Positions 1 to 12,382 of a DNA stretch of 64,000 nucleotides are shown piece by piece. Positions within the stretch are counted from its first letter, which is position 1. Each line of letters starts with the position of its first letter. The DNA is from Pochonia chlamydosporia 170. Its lineage: Eukaryota > Ascomycota > Sordariomycetes > Hypocreales > Clavicipitaceae. Under the pieces are notes generated by a model that made no database searches, was not told the origin of the DNA, and worked only from the letters and a program-made list of their open reading frames with translations. The position numbers and the translations under genes were made by a program. The DNA lies in contig NC_035793.1 of NCBI RefSeq assembly GCF_001653235.2, forward strand, positions 4,588,001 to 4,652,000, in the 5' to 3' direction.

Positions 1-1959
1 GGCACACATTTTCCGCCTCGTCTTTTCCTGTTACCTGTTGGACAGTCATCAGATTACAGGTAGTAAGGCGACCCATTTATCGCACTCAATAATGGTCGCC
101 TTTGTGTTTTGGAAACACAAGGCCTATCACGCCCAGAAAAAATCTCTACAATCAGGCAACTGAATTACTCACTGCTTTGAAAAGGCTCATCTTACCACTG
201 AGGCGCTGAACACCGAAGGTACTGTCATGGTGATCAAGGAGATGGGAATAGTGATGACATGATCCGACTGTTATAAATGCGTCTCCATTCCATTTACACA
301 GAAAGTTGAGCTCTCCGTGCAGGTTCAAAAACTACTTGGCGGCAAAGGCCACTTACCAAGCAATAGTCCAACTGCTGCGTCAGATTTGTTTGCACCCTCC
401 CGGATTGTATCAATCACCTAAAATCGCATGTTATAGTCGTATTGAAACGTGCGCCTTTGTCAAAATAATCTTTGGGTAAGTCGTATGAAGAAGTTGGACT
501 GAAGCGCGTCGGTTGTTCCTGCCCTTTTGAGGCGAGGAAGGACCGGGGATGGAAGAGTTCAAGTTTGCAATCATGTTTGATCGGTTGGCGAAAGCCAAAG
601 TCTTTCTTGACCCTGTCAACCCACGTTGGTCACCCGCACACTTCGATACGGCGATAGCTTTTGTCGATGGAGCGAGGAAGTTTGTTGGCTTGCGCGAGAT
701 GTTGAGAGGTGTTGCTGACCCTTGGCCTTCAGATCCGAGCACGATCGTCGAGTACCTTGCTGTCGGTAACGTGGGCAATTCGATCCTAGAAACAGATCGA
801 GAAAACAAAACGAGGTGGTCACAAAACAAATACGGTTTTCAGGTCGGAGTTGTGCAATTCCTCAGTTTCGTGAAAACTTGCTGCAATATTTGATGAGAAA
901 CGGATTGGTCGTGGAAGAAGCTGTTTTCTTCCGACACAGCCTTTCGCTGCTCCAAATTCGAGGGGCACGATAACTCCAGAGTTAGGACTTGAGCAGAGCC
1001 TCAGGAAGGCAACGTGCGAACCAACCCCCCCCTGCAAACGGCGGGCGGTTACGGAGTGAGGAGAGTAGGTACCTGGCGATACATTTCCACCTTCTTGGAA
1101 GCTCAGGCAGGGGTGTGGCCGCTTGCCGTAGTGGGGGTGCTGTTGTTACCATCCCTTGAAATTCAAGGCGACAACGGCCTGGCAACCTTCCTCTGGTAAA
1201 TTCCATTCGTCTCCTCCCACAACAAGGTGAAGACAGGGCTGTTTCTGTGGTATTTGTATCCCCGGCAGAGAGAGCTCTGGTGGGCTCTTGGAATCTCATA
1301 TCAGACAAAGCGACCGCACTCGTTTCGCTGACTCTCTGTTGCGGCTCTAAGAGCCGGTGCAACTGAGCCTGCCAAAAGAACTACGGCAGAGCAATTGCAG
1401 GTAAGGAAGACACCTGCGTCAAATGTTGGAATTTGTCGCATTGTTTGTCTCGTTTTGCTTCTTTTTATTTGTTCAGATTCGGGTTTTCTATCCTAGCTGG
1501 CTGCCTTTCTCCTTCTGATTATGTTGACCAAGAGAGAATTGATTTTTTTTACGCGGAGAAATTTTTCCCATCTTGGGCTGCGTTGCTTGGCTCATCCGTC
1601 ACGCAACAAAAAACATCCTACATGGCTCTTCTGCTGGAGGCATGGAAAAACATTTCCTTTCGGATCTCATGCTAATAATATACGCCTTACTCTAGGTCAG
1701 AATTGAGTGCATAGTCTTCCAATAACTCGTCAAATACCCCAATCCAACCACCAAAAAGTGAGCCCCTTTCATCCGGTCTTTTTTGTCGCAATGACTCTCC
1801 AGTTGCCGCCGTGCTTTCTTACCGGGCTAACTATTACCTGACAGTTATTTCTCTGTCTCCTACGGGCTCTTTAGTTGGGCTCCAAGTATCCGGTAATAGG
1901 AAGTACTTTCTGTCCTTATGGTGTTATAGGATTGGCTTGTTGACTAGGACCCATTGGAG
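1..1959. other. Region without a recognisable gene; leader of the EST1-like gene
   Basis: Open frames here are short (up to about 130 codons), overlap on both strands and show no known domain or codon pattern. The last few hundred bases (about 1400-1959) are T-rich with pyrimidine runs and probably include the promoter and 5' leader of the gene starting at 1960. I see no RNA gene or repeat. Confidence 0.5.
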
Positions 1960-4403
1960 ATGGACAAACTCACCAAAGGATGGGTCCAGCATCAACGGAA
2001 AGCTGCTCGCCGAGAAGCTGAATCTCGTGGCCACCAGTGCCTGCATTGTGATGCCGAACTCCCACCAGAATTCGAGGCATTCAGGGCCCACTATACGTTG
2101 AATCACCCGGCATTGGCCGTGGAATCTGATATTGATGAAGAATTTAAAAACTTCACAACACTGCAGTGAGTTGGTTCATCAGCTTCTTAATGGCTACCCG
2201 CCAAGGTGTATGCATCAGAAATTGAATCGCGACGTTGACAGTTGTCTGTGCAATCATGTAGAAAATCGACAGCCAGGACGTTGAAAGACACCCAGGTTAC
2301 TGGAGTTGGTACTAGGAAGAGACCTGTGTCTGGCAATCCTGACCTGGCTGAGGATGAGCTTGACAGATTGAATTTGGCTGGTGATGAGACGACGCCAAGC
2401 CGACGTGGGAGTAAGAAGATATGCTCCCCTCCTGCATCGGTAACTCAACAGCGTGGATCGCGTGGATCGTCACCGCCCACCCCTATGCGAAGTCGTGCCA
2501 GACCGACCGAGAGGGAGGATGGTTTTGTTCGTGGCAGCAAGAATGTATCTGGTAGGCAGCTTTGGACGGCTGATGACAACCGAAAAGGGGCCGCACCACA
2601 GCGACCCAGGACACCACAGACCAGACGCGGTCCATTAGCGGCGAGCGGGAGTCATCGGCGGTCTCCGCAGCACCGAACACATCCCAAGTTCTCACAGCAT
2701 CATGCCCATGTTCAGTCGCCTTCTGACAACGAAGTGTCATCCGAGTTATTCCGGCAACCTGATACCAGGCCAATATCATCAGATCAGCTCGCGGCTGAAG
2801 TCCAAGGCATTTATGCCGGATTGGTCTTGCTTGAGAACAAATGCATTGAGTATGACAATTCTCAGATCCATGCCGAACTAAGTGAGGAGCAATATCATGC
2901 ACTGATATCTCTACATCGCTCCTTACTCCACGAACATCATGACTTCCTATTGGCATCCCAACATCCGTCGGCGAGTGATGCGCTTCGACGACTCGCTTCT
3001 GACCACAGAATGCCTGCGCGTATGTGGCATCATGGTATTCACTCATTCTTGGAGCTCCTGAGACCAAAGCTGTCAAAGTCACTAGAACACATGCTGACGT
3101 TTATATACATTGCCTACACGATGATTGCGTTGCTATATGAAACTGTGCCTGCATTTGAAGATACTTGGGTCGAATGCTTAGGCGATCTAGGGCGTTATAG
3201 GATGGCCGTGGAAGACGATGATATTCGGGATCGAGAAATTTGGACTGGGGTCTCAAAGTACTGGTACACAAAGGCTTCTGACAAGGCACCAACGACAGGG
3301 CGACTCTACCACCACCTAGCAATTTTGGCGCGGCCGAATGCACTCCAGCAATTGTACTTTTACGCCAAATCTCTTTGCGTGCCAATTCCTTTTCTTAAGG
3401 CCCGAAAGAGCATCATGACGCTATTTCAGCCCTTGTTGATTCCTAGTCCAAACACTGTTCAGCGTTTAGACCCGGTGGATGCGGCATTTGTTCGTGTTCA
3501 TGGTATAATATTCTCTGGGAAGCATGAAGATCAACTGGAGCCATCAATGAAGCAATTTTTGGACCTCTTGGATAGTCGTATCGGAAGAGAGCACGGAAAT
3601 TGGCTGGAATCTGGGTGAGAGAAGTCGTCAAGGCCACAGAAAACGATCAAACTGACTCTAGTTCCAGGTACTATATTGGTATTTCATTGAGCTGCCTGCT
3701 TCTAGGTTTTGGAGATGAGTCGAATGTTCTAATGCGGGCCATTCTGAATCGTAACCGAAAACATTCAGAGGATATGGACGATAACTCCGAAGCAAATACA
3801 AAACCATGTGCCACCTTTAAGACTTCGGTGTCATTTGCAGCACGGACGTTTGAGATTGTTATTGCTCGCTGGGGTGACAAAAATACCTTACCGTGCCTGC
3901 ATACTCTCTTGGTGTTCTACTGGTTTATGATGGACTTTGACGCAGGAAAGCAGTATCTAGAAGACTCGCTTCCGTGGGAACAGACGGCTTTGCTGTTGAA
4001 CTATCTGCTGAGGACTAGCGAAGTCGCGCCGCGCCTAGATACAGACGAGATACCTTGGCCAGAAGGTGGGATCGCGCACCCTCTGCCTGAAGACTACGCG
4101 ATGCGCGGATTAATCTACACCGAGAACTACTATCCAAAGAACTGGTTTGACAACACTGCAATTGACGACGACGAAAAGTACTTTGAACCTGCTTCAACTG
4201 TCGGCAAGCGAAGCGAGAGAATCTTGTGGCTTGGCCATAGCATTGCCCTGAAGAGGAGAAAACTGTTTTGGGACAAGCATGCGAAACAGTTCTCGACCAA
4301 GAGTAATGAGATCGATGTGCGCCAAAATGCAGCAGGCACTCCTGAGCCGCCCGCGTTGGAGCCCGCCGTTGCATCTGCTGAAACGGAAACGACGTCCCCG
4401 TGA
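1960..4403 (+). CDS. EST1/SMG7-like telomerase/NMD-type protein with N-terminal C2H2 zinc finger
   Basis: Exons read 1960-2165, 2262-3614 and 3662-4403, giving 766 residues in one frame; introns of 96 and 47 bases begin GTGAGT and GTGAGA and end TAG. Residues 27-49 form a C2H2-like finger (C27, C30, H44, H49). Residues 70-240 are basic, Ser/Pro-rich and probably disordered. From about 243 (DQLAAEVQGIYAGLVLLENK) comes the 14-3-3-like TPR block, then the EST1 DNA/RNA-binding domain (motifs RLYHHLAILARPN and FYAKSLCVPIPFLKAR). EST1 recruits or activates telomerase in yeast, and its SMG5/6/7 relatives act in nonsense-mediated decay; which role applies here cannot be told. The start is the first ATG in frame, just before the finger. 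The short second intron should be checked against RNA. The family call is good; the finger fusion is read directly from the sequence. Confidence 0.82.
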
Positions 4404-5317
4404 GAAAACAGAGAGGCAACAAACATACGTTTTTCCTTGTAACCCAGCCTAATATTGGGCCGTGATGCAGGACAAGCTTGAGCGATTGACGCCACGCCTT
4501 CCTGTAAGCCTACCTGGGCAGTCAGCCATGATTGTGAAGTGAAGGGGGCATTTTCCAAGATACCCGTACTCCAGGGCTGACAAACCCTCTGGGGTCCCTA
4601 TAATCGAGGTACGCGCTGCGAACGTCCGGCAGAGGATGCGTTGGTTTGTTGTCTTTGGTGTTTTGGGGGGGGTTTCTTAACAGGAGTGGAACGGCATGAG
4701 TCAAGGTGGCAGTGACTGTCACGGAGCCATTCCTTTGGACAAGCCTGTCGACAGTCTGATGTCTTTACAACGAGGAACATTAGCTCTTGCCGGGGACAAG
4801 CGTTGATAATGCCCAGCGATGTTTCTCTCTGCACCAGGGGCCACACCGCACACTGAGAGCATATTTGTTGGTTCAATCACATCAAGTATGTGACAAGGTA
4901 AGGCAAAGCTTTGGTCTGTTCACAAACGATGCAAAGCTTGTTTCCCGACAAACTCATCTCTGATTTGGCTCGCAGAGGACGAAGCGAAGCACAGCAAAGC
5001 AAAGCAAAACCAGACAGTTGAGCGAAAAAGAAAATTTTAAGATTGCTTGACACCAGACGATAGCTAGCTACTAGCCCTTGTACAATCGCTAGATAGCCGG
5101 CGAGTCCTTGCTCGCTCTGAGAGTTAGCCTCATCTCGATGAGATAGTTTGCCTCTTTCTTTTGTTTCCTGTTAGATTTTTCTATTGCACGTTGTTTATTC
5201 CTGCTACTTCAAGCACATGCTTTGCTTCTTCATTTCTCGTCAACTCTAATACTTGGTGTTGTTCTGTGTCGACACAAGCAGCTCCATCGCGTGATACGTG
5301 TGTCACGATGCACTGGA

Positions 5318-5337
5318 TGCCATGCCATGCCATGCCA
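5318..5337. repeat. Short tandem repeat (TGCCA)4
   Basis: Four consecutive TGCCA units are read directly. It lies in the gene-free stretch and has no apparent coding role. Confidence 0.85.
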
Positions 5338-5926
5338 GAATGGGGGCGAAGCGAAGGTGCAGAGGGCGACGATGATGTTGATGTCTGGTGCGTCTGCATC
5401 TCTCAGCCACCAAGCTAGTTCCCCACCAGACTCATATACATGGATCTCGAAAAGGGGATAGCCCTGTTCTTCAACAGACACGCCAAGCATTTGTTCAGTA
5501 CCATGGACCACAGAAAGTCGGGGCAGTGAAAGAATGGGCCATGTTGTCGGGAACTCAACATGTTGCAGCCAACAGAGATGAGGAAGAATGACACATACAG
5601 GCTTGCCATATTGTGAGGCTGCATCTATCTGATCTCAGCATTGTCATGAGGTACATCACACTAGTATGGGCGTGAGGATAAGGATGAGCAGCCGGTGAGG
5701 TAATGTGGACGTCCTCGGGGAGGACAAACTCGGGCGAAGAAGACACGATGGCTTCATTGTTTTGGGGGACAGCATGACGGATGTTGTGCGAGGTGGTGGG
5801 CTGAGATGATCAAATGCCCGCAGGCTGGGGATTGGCTATTCCTTCTGGAAACCAACAGCTGAGAAATATGCATGGGGCGACGAGAGGTCAGACGGGGCGA
5901 TATATCACCATCGGAACGAGGATGAA

Positions 5927-5946
5927 GAACGAACGAACGAACGAAC
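5927..5946. repeat. Microsatellite (GAAC)5 followed by ACAACACG units
   Basis: Five GAAC units are followed immediately by two imperfect ACAACACG-type units up to about 5966. It is a simple-sequence tract in non-coding DNA. Confidence 0.85.
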
Positions 5947-8900
5947 ACGACAACACGACAACACGAAAACGCGGCAAAATTTGAGCCTGAGGCTGATTTG
6001 GAATTGGAACCGAACCGACAAACACGACTTGTAAATTGAGGGTGTATTTTTTTTATCCATCGCACGGTTCAACACCCGTGTGCAAATGATCCATTTGCAG
6101 ATCAGATGGAAGCAAAAGTTGAGTAAGCGTGAAGCACACACAGTAATTACAGCACTTCAAGGACAACAGTATAATTGCGCAAAGGCGGTACTTTTCAGTA
6201 CAATAACTGTAATAATATGTAAGATGGTCAGTATGTACAATTTAGCAGAATCGAAGTACAGTAATAAATAAAATAAAAATACGGATACATTCGCAGTCTA
6301 CCATTCGTTTCTGACAGGCGGCAGGTGCGAACTGAGTGGATGTGGATGTAGTTCGCCAGTGGACATTGAAGATGAGAAAAAAAGGCAACCAAACTAAACC
6401 GCATCTAATTTAATCGCTGCCGTACACCGTCAATTGGTCCTCTTTGAGTCCCTTGCGCCTTCCTTGGCCCCAAGAAGCCATCCACTCAAAGGACCAGCCT
6501 TCTACCCCACAGTTTCAAAATCGCGGTCTGTTCTCTGTTCTGGCTTCATCTTTCGATCCAACAGTCCGGACCGGAGCTTTGTGCATTTGTCTTCAAGGAC
6601 CAGCCCTGATGGAACAGCTCACCGATTCGTTTCGTTTCATTCTCGTGGCGTTGAGTCTTGTGGGTCAGTCAGCTCAAGCACAGCTTCAGAGCTGTCATTG
6701 ACGGCAGGCAGCAACCAATCCTCACCAACACAACACCCCATTGTCTTTGTTGAACTGCAAGCTTCGACCTAACACTGTTTTGTACAGTCCTGTATTGAAT
6801 ACTTGGAGTGGATCTTTTCGCAAAAATTCGCCATTCTTTGCCATCGAATTGCGATGTTATTTCCCCGCTTAAATAAGCTCGCCCAGGCGTCGAGGTCACG
6901 CAGCGTCCCGAAATCACAAGACCGCTTCCCCCTCGTGCCCTATCATCCAACCACTGACAAGAAACTAGTTCAATTTACGACACCCAAGTCCTAGAGGCAG
7001 TGCTTTTCTTCGTCTACGCTCCCTTTCTCGGAAATACTTGGCCTGACCCTGTCGGCTGCCTCTGCGTCGTCAGCTCTCATAACTCGGCCTCGTTACTTTT
7101 TAATACAGAAATAGCATTTCGGACTTTGGGGGTTTCAAGTTCAATGCGCATGGTTGGAGCTTACGTGGGAGATGGAGGCGCATTGGGTGTGGAAACCGCA
7201 TTCGGGTTACAGTTGCACGTATCATACTGTACATGCATGGCATTCTATGTCTTTGGCCTTGCATTGTCGCACGGCAGTGTTGGCCGGTCCGGTCCATACG
7301 GATCGTTTGAACTGACGTGTGAATCAGATGTATTCGCGCCGCTTACATATGATCGGGTCGTATCAGACCTGGACGTGGAAGGCGTTCGTGCCGGTTTTAC
7401 AAGGATAGCGGAGCATATGCCGTAATTTGTTTTGGATCTTTTTGGTAGGTTTCCTAGTTTGTGTTCTGTTGCTGATAGTTGGTGAGGCTGTTTGCATCGA
7501 AATAACGTGTTGGATGGTTGATGTTCTGAGCGCATAGCTCAAGGTCTGGTCTGTTTTCAAGAAGGCCAAGAATTGTCACGTTGTCGGTATCGAGGCATGT
7601 TGCCTTGAAATGAGCCGATGGTCAGCCTCTTAGTAAGGACAGTAATTGCCCCTGGTGGATGTTGATAATGTTGTCATCGGCGGAATTCCCCATGCGGAAA
7701 CCTCGGCGACCGGGACTGGCAGCTTTCTAGACGAGAGGAAATCTTCGACGAGATGAGCTGGGGGTAGAGAAGCTAGTAGGGTAGCATGGGTTCCCGCCGT
7801 TCGCGCGGGCCTATCCCTGTGCTGCAAGTGCAAATGCAAGGGTGATGATTCTGACAAGTACAGTATCTTGTTCGCCTCACTTTGTTTTGTGATGGATGGT
7901 GAGAGACTGGGTTGCAGATACCACTGCGGGAGGTTCGGGGCATTGTGGTTGCCGCAATAAAATGTGATGCGGGAAATTAACAAGATTTGTTTCGTAGTGA
8001 TTTCTTTTTTTTAACGAGGAAAAATGAAAATAAAAAATAAAAATAAAACGACGATCTGGCGGCGAGGATTCGTCGTCGGCGATGTCGCCGTGATGTTCTA
8101 AACTTGTAAGTGGAGGCAACGCCAGACGTCACAGATTGTAACACTCTCAGCCAAGAACCGGGATGCACTTGACTGTATGGGCGGAAAAACGACCAGACAG
8201 CAAATGAGACCTGCTGCAGCACATGGCTGGCTGCTTTACCCCAGCGGCTAGCTGAATCACCAGAAACAAAACCATACATACTCCGTACATACAAAACGGC
8301 CATCTGTTGGAGGGTGGAGAAGTGGAGCTAATGTCAGTTGAACTAGCTGAGCTAATATCGTGTTGTACACTCCGTACCGCCTCCATCTGTTGGCACCTGA
8401 GATGTTTGAACTGAAACCCGGTCATCCGCAACGCCATATTGGAGAGCTGAGAAGATTGAACGCGCTCCTGGTAATAATGAGGCTGCATCGATCAAAGGTG
8501 CCCAGTTGCATTGCTTTGTTCTCCTGGCGCATTTCCTTTTGATCCTTTCATTACCGAATTGCCGCCGGCTGTCACAATTTCCACTCTTGTCATCAAGTAA
8601 ACAGACGGGAAAGACATTCTCGCAGCCCAACGCAAGGCAGCCCTATGTTCTCCGTAGAATTGTGTATGTTTCGTTGCATAGAATAACCGGCACGCGATTG
8701 CCATGTTTCTCTGTCCCGTTGGATCGGCACACTAAGCCGACACTCCGACATAAGTGACCAAAGAAACCTGCAGATCGACAAGTCGTTACTCAGATGTTGT
8801 GAAGCTGCCAAGTTTCGGGCCCTCCCCTCACGGGGCTTGCATGGTAATGCAGGACAGTTGACGGGCCACCATTCCCGTCTGGCTTTCTAAACACGGTAGC

Positions 8901-9744
8901 CAATCACGGCTTCAGGGAGCTTGGAACTACTCGCAAGGCGTCCAGAGGATAGGGTACTTGGCGGTACGGCACGCAAATGTTCGTTTCGTTAGACGCACGC
9001 CACGCCGTGCGATCGCGGCGGTTGGGAGCACATGGTGCGGGAATCGAAGGGCTGTCATGGGATGAAATGAGGTCGGGTTTAAGTGCAGTGCGTAATCTTG
9101 ATGTGAAACCCTGTGAATGCGTCAGATGTAGTATGTGTGTTGACATCATTGGTAGGTTGAGCTTTTTTCAAGGCTGTCAGTCATATTGTATCATGGACTT
9201 TGAACGATGAGGGTTTGGTTGCTGGGCGCCAACAGGTGAAAATTGGGTGACAGTCGACCTGATCGGAGGCCGGAGGTTGTAAATTTAGGAAAGCCTTGTG
9301 TTGGATTTGGTGGAGGAGAGAGAGGTTTATGCACTTGAGAGGTTGGTCGTGACTCTGACGTACATATGATACCGAGACTTGGATATTCGTTGCATAAGGA
9401 TGGAAGGGAACTTGGCGGCTTTCGTTGGGGCTAGGATATACGCTTCGATGGAAGGCGTCGATGCCGTGTTACATTTTGGTGTTGAGGGGAAGTTGGCATT
9501 GTTGGGAGTTGAAAGTGAGGCAAAGAGGAGAAGAGATGAGGCAGAGAGGAGAAGAGAAGAAAACAAGAGGTTGGTGACTTTGGGGGATGGGGACTTTTAT
9601 ATTGAAAGGAGGAGGTGTGGAAGTGAGCTTGGAGAAAACACCATCTGTGTGTGGTGGTGATTATTGTGGTAAGAGATGATATAGTCCTGGTATTAGTGAA
9701 TTAGCTAGGGGTTAGAAGCGTGGATTATTATCGTAGCTTTTTGG

Positions 9745-11304
9745 CTACTGGGTATCTTCCATCGTCTTCTTGTAAATCGGCCGCTCGTATCCTCGAGTCA
9801 TGACCGGCATCGTATATCCAACCAACATGTATATCAGACATGTAACAAACCTCCAACTGACCTCCATCATTACCAAACAACCCCGCTTGCAGCCGCCGAC
9901 GCTCGTATCAAGTGTCCAAGAAGAGCTGCAGATCCCATCACGCCCGCACCCATCGAGTACACGGCGAAATATATCGTCGTACTCTTTGCTGAAGACCACC
10001 TCCAAGACGGCTCCTCACAAAAGGGGCTGCCTCCCTCTCCATACATATGATATCTCCAAGCACGCCCAGTCCACCAGACAGTACGCTCTCGGCTATGGGG
10101 CTACTCTGGTTCTGCGCCAACCTCCGCACACTAATCGAACTTGCACTCGGCGCAAAGCTCCGATTCCGTTCAACCATGAGCTTCCCACGGCATACCGTTG
10201 CCCTCGACACCTGCGGACAGTCCCCGGACCAATGCTGCACCGGGAGTTTCACGTGTCCCCCAAACCTCTCCATGTCCTCTTCTGTCTCATATGGCGTATC
10301 CTTAATGCCCAGCGATATCAAGTCTATGATAGCCACCGGTGGCACGCGGTAATACCCATGGACCTTGAAGAACTCTCGCTTCCTATCCTCCAGCGAGTAT
10401 TGATAACTCAATATGGCATCAAAGTCGTTGAGAAAGACTCCCCCGTATTTCGGCTTATACGGTAGCCACAACAGCGAGGAGCGTTCGTGCACAGAGTGGC
10501 CTTTTCTCGGCCTACGCGTGCAATACTTTGGCTTAATTAGATTCCGAAGCGTAGTTTCGACATCTTCCTCCTCGTTCGGATCTACTCCCTGGGTGACAGT
10601 CTCACGCTGCGTCTGGAACTGGCTCGTCAACAGTCCCGGTCCGGCGTGCGGCCGTACGCGAACCTCGATAAAGTCAGGGGTATATCTGGCAATTCTAGGT
10701 TGGCGTACCCGCAATGGAGCTGCGAGTAGGGATCCCGCTGCTATTGCTTCTGTGAAGGCAATGGCCGCTTCTTGCTCCGTCAGGCGCTTCCGTCCACGCT
10801 GCTGCGCTCTGTAGACAAATTCGTCGAAGCTGCTCTACTGCTCGATCTGTTGTGTTTGTCTTTGGCGCCGCCATGCGTTGCCGGCGACGTGGAAGGCGTA
10901 GTCTCTTGCCTTTTTGTCGGTGACGCCATGGTTGTCTAGTTCTTGGTTGAGGACTTGGAATTCTAAGGAGTTGAGCCCTGGGTTGGTCAGTTGGAAGCTG
11001 TTTAAGGAGTTGAGAGATCGTTGGAGGAGAAGATGCGGGATGGGAAGAAGTGTTTGTTCTTACAACAGGAATTGTTTGTGGGGGAACTGTCGCTGAATAC
11101 TGGATATTCTGTCCATGCGTTCTCTTCGTGAGAGGGCATGGACAAACCTCGTACGAGGGGGTGATTTGACTCGATTGGGCTTACGCTGTTGGATGTGCTT
11201 TGTCCCTGGGAAGGTGTTGTGAGGTACATTGAGTTTGCCGTTGGGTCATTCAAGGTGGGAAAGGGGGATGGCGTTTGCTGGGACGCGCTGTTGCAGGCAA
11301 ACAT
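9745..11304 (-). pseudogene. Gene of unknown function, probably damaged; exon structure unresolved
   Basis: I do not recognise the family. From 11304 the minus strand encodes a Ser/Pro/Thr-rich start (MFACNSASQQTPSPFPTLND). A plausible GTAAGA..CAG intron (about 11062-11000) leads to a charged stretch (DNHGVTDKKARDYAFHVAGN). That frame meets TAG at 10836-10834 (in a run of Gln codons, so a CAG-to-TAG change fits) and then continues open through EQEAAIAFTEAIAAGSLL and on to about 10250 (IDLISLGIKDTPYETEED). Beyond that, a frame change by intron or frameshift leads to a hydrophobic stretch near 9880-9960 (YFAVYSMGAGVMGSAALLGH), then a short basic tail ending near 9745. It could be a live gene with an extra intron over the stop, or a pseudogene. 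Boundaries are approximate. Confidence 0.4.
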
Positions 11305-12382
11305 TATGGTGTTTGCATGGAAACTTGGGAATGTGGTGGCAAACTGGGCGTGGAAGTTGAGTTTCGGTTGGAACAGGAAGAAAACAGAGGGGACTGGGAT
11401 TTAAAAAAAGATATGTCGGGAAATTCAAGTGAACAAGTTTGGGTTGGACAAGGTGAGTGGTGCTGTGAATTTGAGTTATGAATCACTTAGCTGTGGTTTC
11501 TGTAACTGTGGTTTGGTCTGTGAATCTGGGCAGGTTGGGTGTTGCAAGTAGTTGGAGGATCTGTGATTTTGCCTTTTTGAAGCAACATGTTTGCAACGGT
11601 TTATTGGAATATGTCCTTCCTTCAATATTTCATTCACTCTGGTGATCCCGCATTAACAAAAACATACAGCATGTGTAACAGAAATTGCTAAAGGGTTTAG
11701 ATATCCAACTTAAACATAAGTAAACTGCAGAGCCAAACAGAGTCACCAAATAACAACAACTCCAATCTCAATACTGGTCCTCAATTGTCCTTACAGTAAT
11801 AGTGAGTGCAGAGAACTGTTAATTATATACAGGCAGCAATCCAGTTGAGCCCTTTGCTGTTCCCCAAACCAAACTCATCAACTAGCAAGAGTAGCCCCAA
11901 AAGCTGCTTTCAAAAGAATATATATATGTACGTATTTCAGCTGCCACTACACTGTCCCAACTCCAGGTTCGTTGGTACTTTTCGACCAATAATATAAAGT
12001 CATTTTTAACGCTCATACTACATCCATCATGAGCGTATCACAGGCTCGCGTTCCTCACCAATTCCGCAAACGGGCACCTCAATTATTGGAAGCACACATA
12101 TGCACAGACATCTCCGCAACGTATCAATTACTTTTTGGTTTTGCAGCTTATTACCCCGCTCTTAGGTGCTATTTGATGGAATGATTATTTAGCCAGCCTA
12201 CATGGTGAATTGGCCATGCTTGAAACATTCGGTGTCCTCACATCTTATCTGACGCTCCTGTCCTGGATCTCACTGCAACCTTCATAGAGCTCGCCTTTTA
12301 AAAGCATTTACCTTCTTTTCTTTCTTGTTTTCAGCTGGAGCACCTGGTACTCAATATCGCCCCCCCTAACTTACCTGCAAAC
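11305..12382. other. Intergenic; promoter of the isochorismatase-family gene at its right end
   Basis: No recognisable gene. The last 100 bases before 12383 contain a pyrimidine tract (CCTTCTTTTCTTTCTTG) typical of fungal leaders. A C8 run lies about 20 bases before the start codon. Confidence 0.5.

Larger units (their letters stand above)
4404..9744. other. 5.3-kb stretch without a recognisable gene
   Basis: No frame shows a known domain, and none exceeds about 140 codons. The longest (7000-7425, plus) has no recognisable family. About 4950-5160 has A-rich runs (AGCAAAGCAAAGC) followed by pyrimidine-rich sequence, which looks like a fungal promoter and leader, but no convincing coding exon follows. 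Two short tandem repeats lie at 5318-5337 and 5927-5946. Composition is not as AT-rich as the decayed zone after 19 kb, so this is not obviously RIP-mutated. It may be long regulatory sequence, a non-coding transcript or an exon-poor gene I cannot resolve. Confidence 0.4.

Noticed and set aside
6609..6701. Short plus-strand frame resembling a signal peptide (FILVALSLVGQSAQAQ)
   Set aside because: It stops after 30 codons and no downstream exon continues it.
9800..10465. Plus-strand 221-codon open frame
   Set aside because: It lies opposite the better-supported minus-strand coding sequence and has no domain; it looks like a shadow frame.
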